This document shows, one piece after another, positions 21,548 through 30,882 of a DNA stretch of 64,000 nt (positions are counted from its first letter, which is position 1; every line of letters begins with the position of its first letter). Made by a program: the position numbers and the translations under genes. The stretch lies in contig JAACJK010000001.1 in the NCBI GenBank assembly GCA_013368325.1, positions 1,488,001 through 1,552,000 of the forward strand, written 5' to 3'. The notes under the pieces are model-generated. The model was not told where the DNA came from. It searched no databases and worked only from the letters and a program-made list of their open reading frames with translations. This stretch comes from Ephemerocybe angulata (taxonomy: Eukaryota; Basidiomycota; Agaricomycetes; Agaricales; Psathyrellaceae).

Positions 21548-21727
21548 GATGGCGGAAGGGGAGCGCGTCTGCGGAAATTGATGGACGCGTTTGGTGTGTC
21601 ACGGCGATGACGAAAGCGATGCACCTGAGCTCCGACTCAGCCACAGCCCAGTACAGCCTGCTTCTGTCTTCCGAGAAAATGGCTTATATCTTGCATTTCC
21701 CCTTGTTCCTTTGCATTCGTCTCGACC

Positions 21728-23227
21728 ATGCCGCACTCTACGAATAGCAGCGCAAGTGTCCTGTCAGAACAGCTCATTCAAGATAGCTTTCACAGCTATC
21801 TGCGATCCTCACTTACTCAGGCAAAGTTGGAGCGTCTGCTCGACGAAGATCTGCTGAGCAGCGCGGAAGCGGACTTGATGATCACAGGTACGGCGCCTCT
21901 GTCATGCCATCCCATGTAACTTTGAGCGCTAATTAACCTTACTATAGGCCCAGCACTATGTCTGTTCTTTGCTGCCCTACGATCAACGACGAACCCTCCC
22001 TCCGTGCCGCTACCCCGTCTCAAGAACCCGAATTCGTCTAGCACGGCGAACCCCCACCACCTCCCCACGCAACCTACAGAGCTTTCATACGAGAACTGCC
22101 CCCCAGCCTTCGTCTCCTTCCTCCGCGTCTGGGCGAAGAACGTCCCCCTTATCCAAGGTCTCGCCCCCGAGTACCAGCACGACGTCGCCCGTGTCGTCTG
22201 CGGCCTCCCGCCCATCGCCCAGCCCGTCGACGCCAGCATTAATGGAATCGCCGCCGACCTCCGCGGTGTGGCCATCGAGATCAGCCAGAGACGAAGCTTC
22301 CAGGAGCGGTACGGCTCTGCGCTGCAAGCTGCTTTGGATTCAGGTGGTTCTTCAAGTGGCACCGCCACCAATGGGGGCGCTAGTAATCTTCACCCTAAGC
22401 GCGCCTCGTTCGTCCCCCCTCCCGTCTACGAGCCTTCGCCGCCCCCCTCCCCGCGACCTTCCGGGCGTCCTTCATTGGAATCCCCGTCGACTTTGGCACC
22501 CCCTCCTACGCTACCACCGCGACATGGCCACAGGCCCACTGCAAGTGACGGAAGCATTCGATATTCCCACTCCAACTCCTCGTCCGTCTCGTCCACTACG
22601 TCTTCGAGCCTCCAGGTCCCCCCGAGCCCCACCTCCCCAAGCCTCTTCACGTTCGACTCGCCGGCCATCGAGTTTATCCGCGAGACCCTGTATGCGTCCC
22701 TCGCAGACCAGCTTGAGCGGCTACCGTCGCTCCGGAAACAGCTGCGCACAGACCCGACTCGAGCGTACTTTGGCTCCGTCTCCTTCGCCATTCTGGACGT
22801 CGCTATGAACTCCATTACTCCCAATGGGGAGGTGATTGGGGTGCTCGGGAAGAACCTCACTCTGGGGGAGTGTCCTCCACCGTTGCGTCCATTCTTTAGC
22901 GAGTTAGTTTCGATTGGGAGGGAAGCACGGCGTATAGAGGAGCAAGATACGGAGTTGGTGGTGAAGATGATTGCGGAGGGGCAGGAAGGTGTGCCAACTC
23001 CGAGGTTGGAGAGGGTGAAGAGTATGCTGCAGTGGGGGATTGGCGTTGAACGGGATGGGAGTAGAAGGGATAAGAATGGGGAGAGGGAGAGGAAGGAGAG
23101 CGTGCAGGGAAGGGCGGTGGCGTTTGCGAATAGGATCAGCGCACTTGCACTGGGCTTGACAAAGTTGAAGGCGTTTAGAGAGAGGCAGGACTATGTGTTC
23201 AAGGTGTTGGAGAGTATAGGAACTTAG
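21728..23227 (+). CDS. Conserved basidiomycete protein of unknown function, 479 aa
   Basis: Exons 21728-21887 and 21948-23227 join in phase. The N-terminus is an ordered helical domain of about 60 residues ('SFHSYLRSSLTQAKLERLL...'), followed by a second ordered block ('NCPPAFVSFLRVWAKNVPL'), a Pro/Ser-rich low-complexity linker around residues 180-290, and a well-ordered C-terminal helical domain ('FIRETLYASLADQLERLPSL', 'SFAILDVAMNSIT', 'LGECPPPLRPFFSELVSIG'). I recognise this pattern as a conserved basidiomycete hypothetical protein but no function is known to me. There is no signal peptide or membrane segment. It is divergent from RNase H2A and may share its promoter (21548-21727). Confidence 0.75.
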
Positions 23228-23590
23228 GCTAGTGTGGTGTGTGGGTTTTTCTCCTTTCTTCATTCCCCGTCTGCCTGTTGTATGTTTTAGGCGTACTAAG
23301 GACGCTGCTTTTTGTAACTTTAATCTCTGGACTTACTTCTACTAGTCTTATAGTAATACGCTGCCACTTACAGCCAACTTGAATTGTCCCCCAGGACCAT
23401 CCAGCCATTCGTCTTACTAAGGGGCCAGGACCGGATCTGCTAGATTCCAAGATGCAAATTGGTATGAGTGCTTCGCAAGAGAGAAATCGCCGGATTCTCG
23501 CGTCTCAATACAACTATGGACAAGCCTTCTGGGGGCCGTATAAAAGCAGGTTCACTTTCGCCTGACTAGTAGGACCTCCACAACACGAGG
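23228..23590. other. Intergenic region before the hydrolase relic
   Basis: No gene. A TATAAAAG box at about 23539 lies 50 bp ahead of the relic's reading frame and looks like its surviving promoter. Confidence 0.4.
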
Positions 23591-23915
23591 ATTCTTGGCA
23601 TTGCACACATCTTTCTTTCTGCAGTCGCAGTCGGCGCGTTTACAACAAGTTCTGCCTCTGGAACAACGGGAATCGGGGACCCTGCGGACAGTATACAATC
23701 GCTCCTACCCCACTATCGCGATGTGGCCACAACCAGGGGCTTCAACTACCACTACTATTTCTCGCCAGCCGCCCAAGCCAGTAAACCCACTCTACTTCTG
23801 GTCCACGGATTTCCATCACTCTCCTTCGACTGGCACAAGCAGATTTCCTACTTTAAAAAAAAAGGGGTATGGTCTTGTAGTGTTGTCTTCTTATGTGAGA
23901 GGAGATGAACGTTAA
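23591..23915 (+). pseudogene. N-terminal fragment of an alpha/beta-hydrolase (epoxide-hydrolase-like), copy B
   Basis: The frame from 23591 reads a hydrophobic signal-like start ('IAHIFLSAVAVGAFTTSS'), 'DSIQSLLPHYRDVATTRGFN', then 'KPTLLLVHGFPSLSFDWHKQ', which is strand beta3 and the HGFP oxyanion motif of alpha/beta-hydrolases, and 'ISYFKKKG'. At the A9G4 run (23855-23867) the frame shifts by one base relative to 'KKGYGLVV' of the family. Soon after, the sequence leaves homology and stops. The nucleophile elbow, acid and His are all missing. No ATG fits the first residues. The same N-terminal block is found at 9295-9504 on the other strand. Confidence 0.55.
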
Positions 23916-24129
23916 CTCATGTCAAACGTTGCCGCCTAGGGGTCAGCGCTCAGCGTTAGGCGCCGAAGCTAGATTTGGAACCAAATCAATCTCATAAGCG
24001 AACTGTCCCGTCCAACCAGAAGGGGTTCCAAAGATTTGCATAGGTATAAATACACGAGATGGGTAGGCTATCAGTACATGGAACATGATGAGTCCAACAT
24101 AGGAAGAACAACGTCAGGTCGTACTGTAC

Positions 24130-25759
24130 TCAAAAGAACACCGTTTCGCCAATGTCGCAGATCGTAAAGTCTTCCTCGGGTATGCCTGCCTTTTTAACCT
24201 CTTCAGCGAGAAGCTTGGGAGGTTCGGCGAAGGGCTCAGCAGTAAGCGCCCATGCACTAAGCATCAAGGTCAATCCGGGGGCTTCACGTATGACAAGCAC
24301 GAAGAGACTTACCCCCAATGCATTCCCAGACCTTTCTTGGCCTTGATATCCTGGTAGATTCGAACACTATCTGAGGGTGAGCAGTGAACAGGAGACATGT
24401 ACGGTCTCGGGGAGTACGCCCTAGAGATTGTCAATGGCGATCAGCAACGATTTACTGTTGGAGAGCTCGAGGTTGCAGACTGACCCAATTGGCAGCATCG
24501 CCAAGTCGAAGCTTTCAAACACGTTCCCAATATCCTTGAACGCAGGGCAGAAAGGCACCTCATTCTCGTCTTTATCATCCGGCACAGTCCTGTACCCGGT
24601 ATCCCCGCCAAAGAACACCCTCTTAAGCGCTTTACCCTCGAGCGCCTGCAGCACAGCACTCTTCACTTTTGTCGCGACAGTCTCTGTCTGGGGCGCCGTT
24701 TCCTCAACAACCCAGCTCGCCCAGAGCGTCTTGAAGTTGTCGCGCCACATGCGCCCGGAGAAGTGCTGGCACGGCGTGCAGGTGACGTCCACGCCGAGGA
24801 TGGTGGAGGTACCAGGCTGTGACGTCGAGGGGACGCTGATCTCGAAGTGTTTCGAGTCCCACCAATCCATGATGTGGGCGGAGGCGTCGGGGATCCCGAG
24901 CGATTTGATGAGGGGCCCGTTCCCGAGGGGGACGAAGACGTGCGGGATGCGTTCGGGAGAGCGCTGGACCAGTGTTTTGATGGAGTGGGTATCAAGGCTA
25001 GCACGAATGAGCATGTCAGCTTCTCTGAGAGTGAGCGACACGAGTTAAAGCTTACTGGTCATAATGGTTGTGCTAAGAAAAGGTATAGAAGGTCAATTTC
25101 CGTTCCAGCATGCAGTGGCGTAGACGTACAGATATAACAATGGCATCTATCTCAGGAAGCTCCTCAAGCTTGCAAGGTGGTTCTAGGCACAAGATTAACT
25201 TCGTCAGGCAAGTGCTATTAACGAAACCGACAGCAAGAACATACGCGTATACCTCTTTGGCCCCATGAACGACATAGGGGAGCACCTATCGCTGAAGACC
25301 GGATCGAAGAGAATGCGGACACCACGGTTCCCCTCGCTGCTCGTCGTGCCATGGCTCGGGAACTCTACCAAGAAGCACGCGTGGCCAAGCCACGTCGCGC
25401 GGATGGAGTCCTGGGGGTTCTTTTGGCTTTTGGAGTCAACTTCCGCACCCCAGGTGGGCGTGCGCAAGGGGAGTGTCTCCGCGACGGCCTTGGGGTCAGG
25501 GGTTAAATCAAGCTTAGCCATCTTCCAGGCCGTCTAGTCGTATTAAAAGAGGCCCATTCAGCTGCAATTCATTTGGCAAGGAATTCATACGCACTCGAAC
25601 GATCTCGCCAGCTTTGATCCACCTCCAGCTAGGCCACGGGTTTGTGAACGAGGACCCTTTCTTGTCGACCCAGTGGTCGGGCTTCTCTTTTCCAGAGTCT
25701 ATAGTTGCATGAGGATTCTTCGTGGCATTGTCAGTGACCACAAATGCGGTCGAGGCCAT
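24130..25759 (-). CDS. NAPE-PLD-like metallo-beta-lactamase-fold phospholipase D
   Basis: Seven exons (25595-25759, 25245-25533, 25130-25182, 25056-25072, 24485-24997, 24313-24420, 24130-24256) give 423 residues. Metal-binding and family motifs are in order: 'IRATWLGHACFLVEFPS', 'PPCKLEELPEIDAIVISHNH' leading to the HNHYDHLD zinc site, 'VTCTPCQHFSGR', 'FFGGDTGYR', 'FDLAMLPIGAYSPR', 'MSPVHCSPSDSVRI' and 'GMHWGAWALTAEP'. NAPE-PLD hydrolyses N-acyl-phosphatidylethanolamine to N-acylethanolamine and phosphatidate at membranes. No transmembrane helix is seen, as in the family, which binds membranes peripherally. The metal motif is split over a 17-nt exon (25056-25072), so mis-splicing there would kill the enzyme. 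It has the expected length for the family. Confidence 0.93.
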
Positions 25760-26730
25760 CGTTAAGCGTCGTGAAAGATCGTCGTCGAGGTCTAGGGCAG
25801 CGATAAGGGAGGTCGCCTGTGGGCGCTAAGCTCGAAAGCAGGGTCACTGAGGAAGATGGGAGTAGGGAAGACGAGCATCCTGTCTTGAGAGCCGGTTTAT
25901 ATAGTACTCGGTGCCATGCTTCCTGGACTACGCCCATGATTCATGTGTGTCCATTCTCCCGAGGAACTCCATGGCAAGGAGCCTTCGTATGTCGCCGCTC
26001 ATATACCATATTTGATACGGCATCGCCGCGGACCAAGATCGCGGACATGTCAAGAAGACAACAGTGCACCCACATTCGGGCTCGGAGGGTTTAGATGAGA
26101 TACCGTCTGCAGCGTGAACGAGTTGAGGCGATCGAACAGGGTATGGAAGGGTGCGCTAACCTTGTAATGGATTGGCGCAGTCCTGATATGACTTGCGGAC
26201 CACTTCTTTTGTGTTGGAAGACGTCAACATGGTCAAAGCGCAATTGCTTAACACCAAACTTGTATCATGCCCATCAGACAAACCGACCAACAGTCCTCTT
26301 ACAGCAGCAGCTGGAAGAAGGCCGCATACTGAACCTTTGTGTACATATTCCCTGACGATACAATCCTTTGCTTGACTCTGATATGACTGATCACGACCGA
26401 CGACCTGCCCGGGAAGGTGTATTGCAAGCTCGAGGACGGGACAAATATGAAAAGTCTCCGAAACATCATGCTTCTAGTCCTTTCTTTCAGTGGCGTATCT
26501 CGGCGGCGCCTTCTCTCGAAGATTTGCAAGCCACCCATCGTCCACCGTGTCCAAGATGCCGTGTCGCCGTTGTTGTGGGGAGATGGAAGCGCAGTGGCCC
26601 TGAGGCGTCGTAGTCATTCTCGTTATAAGGCTTGCCCCGGTGATGTCCAATAGGTTCGGTGAAGTGGGATTCGAATGCAACGGATGTGTGTAGGTGTTCG
26701 AGGGTGGATACTAGCACGCATCCCGACTCT
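25760..26730. other. Intergenic region without a supported gene
   Basis: About 970 bp between two minus-strand genes. Contains the NAPE-PLD promoter next to 25760 and the RPB9 3' flank. Frames of 80-90 codons (for example 26368-26613 plus) are unsupported; nothing is recognised. Confidence 0.4.
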
Positions 26731-27365
26731 TCAGATCTCAATCCGACTTTCTGGCGGCAATGCGGGGTCGAGGAAGGTGAAGTTGCACTTCACGCAAACG
26801 TAGAACAGGATCATACGCGTCTCCTTGCGCTTCGACTGATCTTGGTAAAACACGGCACTGGAAAAGAAAAGAAGGTACCCTGGGTAAGCTCCGGTCAAGA
26901 AAGCAGTCGGTGTGGAGGAGTATGCGTACTCTTCGTTTCCGCATTGAGGGCAAGATATGTTGGAGTGAGCCTGGTCCCAGACACACGGTAAGTTACCATG
27001 CTACATAGTCCAAGGTGGATGCTTGCAACGTACGAGAGTGGGGTCCGTTCCGAGGTCATTCGTAACACCAGGCTGCTCCCTGTTCCCCACATCGAGTTTA
27101 GCTTTCTAGACACGATTGGGACGTTCAAAGCAGCTACGCACTTTGTGACTGTCAACAGATCATTCTTGTAGACACATTTGTTCTCTACGACCTCTTCGTG
27201 TGGGCAGATTCGGCAGGCGTAGGCCAATTGTTGGCGAGAAGAGTCGCCCTTGGGGTAGAGAAGATTGTTACACTCGGAGCAGAAGTACAGGGAAGCCTGG
27301 GGTTAATCGCCGTGTTATTATGATACTTATGGTTACAGGAAGAGAGCTGAGTATATCCTTACCAT
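26731..27365 (-). CDS. RPB9: RNA polymerase II subunit RPB9
   Basis: Five exons (27363-27365, 27138-27296, 27034-27105, 26930-26970, 26731-26857) give 133 residues. The first exon is the ATG alone, spliced (GTAAGG...CCCCAG) to 'ASLYFCSECNNLLYPKGD'. The first zinc ribbon uses the Cys of CSEC and 'YACRICPHEE'; the second uses 'ISCPQCGNED' and 'LFYVCVKCNFTF'. The linker 'VTNDLGTDPTL' and 'VFYQDQSKRKETRMILFYVC' are diagnostic. RPB9 sits on the jaw of polymerase II and acts in start-site choice, fidelity and TFIIS-stimulated cleavage. The donor of intron 2 was chosen at GTAGCT (27137), because GTGCGT four bases upstream (27141) breaks the frame; this adds a Cys after 'DLLTVTK'. It is divergent from the reverse-transcriptase-like gene. 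Confidence 0.95.
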
Positions 27366-28015
27366 GAAATGTCGTTAAAAGTGGGGTGAAGAGGTATATG
27401 TCCAGTGCCAAGTGGTGATTTGGAGGAGACACAAAGGATACCCTGCTTAGCGTCTGATGACTCAGCCTTGATGAGCTTAAATTGGATGAATGTTCGCACG
27501 ATGGAGTTGTCCTTGGCGGCAACTTGGCGGGCGCTTAGCGCTTAAGCCTGGTTCCTTCCGCGACATCACCTTTTCTCCAAGTCTTTTTCAGGCGTTGCAA
27601 CGCCGATATTAGGTCTACCCTGGCCTTTGTTTTTAGGACTCTGAGATCTCTCTCTTCTATCTGCAGCTCGACTCACCGCCATTCTTTAGGTCTCCCTCAT
27701 TGTACACATACGAACCTATCAGGGATGGCGTTTCCGGTCAAGCGGTGCCGCAATCGCGGATGGGCGCTATTGGCGATATTAATGCGCCGGAACGATAGCT
27801 AATGTGGCTCGTTCCTGGACACAGGGCCCACACAGGGCCTACACAGTGCATCTTGGCACCCTTCACCTCGTAGCCGGTCGAGTCACAGTTGAAAGTGCTG
27901 TAAAAGTCTCTGGAATAATCTTGAAGGCCAACGAACATGAGGCAGATTTTGTAGCTCAGCGATTGCACATATAAAGCGACCTTCGAGGTGCTCTTCTTTC
28001 CCTATCTACCGAAAG
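27366..28015. promoter_or_regulatory. Divergent intergenic region between RPB9 and the RT-like gene
   Basis: 650 bp without a supported ORF. A ATATAAAG box at about 27969 lies 46 bp before the ATG of the plus-strand gene. Frames of under 90 codons on the minus strand are not protein-like. Confidence 0.45.
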
Positions 28016-30631
28016 ATGTCTACTCCTTCGACCACCAACTTCAACACCGCCCTCCACTTCATCTCCTCTGTCAAGCAGAAGGAAGTCAACAAGCAACGCG
28101 AAGCATATTACGCCGTCACTGATGCCGCAGGCACGGACGATCTGGCTGCCATCGCGGCCCTTCCTGCGTCCCAGCAGAAGGACGCGTATCTGGGATACGT
28201 CCGCAAGATCGTCGGTGCCATTACCTCATCCTCCCTCTCCAGCATCCGCCAGGACCCATACACCACTATCGCGGGTTCCAGGAACCTTTCCATCCACAAT
28301 ATCAGCACCTGGACTGCGCTTGCGGAGAAGGACCCGCACTTTAGTCTTGACCTGATCAAGGAATGGGCCGACGCGCTCGACCTGCATGTTCGGCAGACGC
28401 GCAAGAAGATGGACTGCGCGAAACTCTTCGGAGAGCTGATGACGGAGTGGCTGGGCAGCGGCGACTCGACTACGACGGGTGTGTACCAGATCGCGGAGAC
28501 CCCCGAGCCTGCAGTCCCAGGCTCCGACGCTGTAGCTGAGGAGCCAAATGCTGCCCGGCTGCGGGTGGAGAAGGAGAGGCTCGCGGGTCTGTTCTTCGCT
28601 CCAGCGGGGGAGACTCCGCTTGATACCGGCGCGCTCGTCGAGTACCTGGATGGCCTCTTTGCGTCGGACGCAGCGCAGGCACAGCTCGCCAGCCTTAGGG
28701 GTTTTGTTGGGACTCGAGGCGCGGCTTTCCAGAAGGAGTTGGTGTCATCTTCCAGCGTCACCAATGCGATCGACGGTCTGTTGGGGGGATATAGCCTGAA
28801 GGAGGGGATGCGGGAGACATTGGAGGCGTTCAGGGCAAATCCGGCCGTTATCCAGGAGATTAGCAGTGTGTTGACAATACGGATGGCCAACTTGGATGCT
28901 TGGGAGTGGCCGATAGAGGGCGTGCTGACGGAGTTCAGGACGTACGTGACTGGGAAGCTACGGTAAGCAATCCGACTTGATACTTTGCTGCAATTGAATT
29001 CTGACTTTAAGCAGAGGTTTCACAGATCCAGATGTCATTGACGCAATTCTATTGCACTACATCGGTACATGCTGGCAGATGGAATTCAAGGGGCGCTTCA
29101 ACAACGTGTTCAACAGCGAAGCGTGGAAGCGGAAGGGTAGATTCACTCCACGAGAATCAGCCCGTCTCAAAGCACAGCTGAGTCAGGGGTATCGGCCGAT
29201 TGAGTTGCAGCGCCGCGACGCTCAGCAGAAACACTTCTTCATGAACAGGCTCGCTGACCGCCCTCAGCGGGTCTCCAATTACGACGACTTTCTCGACAGA
29301 GGAAATTCTGGAAAATCCGAAGCCGATCCCAACTCGCCAGCGACTGTCAAAAGGAAGCTGTTGCACATAGTCTCCACCGAGAGCCTCCTGCAAAGGACGT
29401 TGGCAGGAAAGTTCACAGTATTCCAATCGGACCTGGCAGACTTTGGACCTACTCTCTCGCATGCCGCTATTCTAGCTGTGCTGGAGTACTTTGGCATGCC
29501 CCCAGCCTGGCTATCGTTCGTCAAGCGGTTCTTGCAAGCACCCATCCGAATCGAGGAGAACGGACCTGCCCAGATACGCCAGCGGGGCATCCCAATTGGC
29601 AACCCACTCTCCGCTGCCATTGGGGAGGTGCTGCTATTCATCATGGATTTTGCGGTGAACCAGAACGTGGAGGGGTTGTTCCTGTATAGGATGCACGACG
29701 ATCTGTGGCTGTGGGACGCGGACAGGCAGCTGGTGGCGCGTGGATGGGAGGAGATGCAGAAGTGCGCGGGGCTGTTGGGGATGAAGTTCAACGACCATAA
29801 GACCGGATGCGCGACTGTTGGAGGGGAAGAGCACGAAGGCGACGGCCTGCCGCTTTCTTCATCAAGTAGAGTCCACTGGGACTTGATGGTTTTCGACGCG
29901 GTAGAAGGCCGGTTTGTTATCGACCAGAACGAGGTGGACGTGCATGCGAAGTGGGAGAAACCCTGGCGAAAACCAAGTCCGTGCTCGGATGGGTGAACGT
30001 GTACAACAAATACATGTCGTTCTTCCTCCGCGGCTTTGGGGGAGACGCCGCCGAGTGCCTGGGCTCGAGACATGCAGCCGACGTCATCGACACCATGGGG
30101 AGGGTCGTGTCTACCCTTGGAGAGGGAGGGCCTGTTGCACAGCTCCGAGAGGTCGTAGAGAAGCGGTTTGGGGTCGCTGGGCTGCCGGAAGGATATTTCT
30201 ACCTTACTATGCAACAGGGCGGCCTCGAGATGACTAACCCCGCTACCGAGATCGAAAGCACGACTAAGGTGGTGGATGGTGGAAATCCAGAGAATGTCTT
30301 TGCGCGCGGGAAGAACGAGGACGAGAAGGAACACAAGAGGTTGGAGGAGGCATGGAACAATCAGCCTGGAACTGAAGGAGATTTCATGGATTTCGAAGAG
30401 TACGTGTCGCTGCGAGAGAGCTGGCTGTCGAGCTGGGCCGCATTGTACGGGCGCCTAGTTGCGGCGGAGTCAGCTAGATATTGTGTTTCACTGGCATTTA
30501 GAGAGCCCGAGCCCGTCCATGTAATGTACCAGGACCAGCTGGTGAGGTGCTTTGGGGATTTGACAGTTGTGAGGAACGCACTGCTCCCCAATGGCATGGT
30601 GTCGTTGTATAAAGCAGGTAGAATGGCGTAG
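28016..30631 (+). CDS. Cellular reverse-transcriptase-like protein (frame broken once)
   Basis: Exon 1 (28016-28962) and exon 2 (from 29015) join in phase. Residues 1 to about 310 form a helical N-terminal part ('FNTALHFISSVKQKEVNKQR...'). The polymerase part follows: motif A 'FQSDLADFGPTLSHAAILA' with Asp455 (29430), motif B 'QRGIPIGNPLSAAIGEVLLF' (residues 505-524), motif C 'LYRMHDDLWLWD' with Asp544-Asp545 (29697-29702), and 'GMKFNDHKTG' as motif D. All three catalytic Asp are present; His-Asp-Asp replaces the usual Tyr-x-Asp-Asp. No endonuclease, integrase or RNase H domain, LTR or target-site duplication is seen. That fits the domesticated, single-copy fungal RT-like (rvt) type of gene. 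At about 29948 (residue 627) the frame must step back one base to reach 'LAKTKSVLGWVNVYNKYMS' and the C-terminal 225 residues ending at 30631. The function of the family is unknown to me. Confidence 0.75.
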
Positions 30632-30882
30632 AGGAGATTGAATAGGACCCCGTTTGGTGAAATTGAAAGTCCGCTGGGCGGGGTGGCTGGGGTCTCACGG
30701 AAGCAGTGTGCCTTGGTTGAGGAGGTCGTCGTCGTTAACACCCCCGCCAATATCTCTTTCTTTCCAAGAGCACCCGGCTCTTTCTTCTTCATCGTCGTCT
30801 GCGTCGACCACGACCACCGAAGACGGTCTCGACAACGCCCCGCTTTCTTCTTATTTCTCTTCATTATCTTTGCTTTTCTTGA
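30632..30882. other. Intergenic region, ataxin-2 promoter
   Basis: Short gap between the RT-like gene and the ataxin-2 homologue, both on the plus strand. The last 150 bp are pyrimidine-rich, as in leaders of highly expressed fungal genes. Confidence 0.4.

Noticed and set aside
28108..28890. 260-codon minus-strand frame opposite exon 1 of the RT-like gene
   Set aside because: Ser/Ala/Arg-rich shadow of a GC-biased coding strand. The plus strand joins in phase to the polymerase exon.
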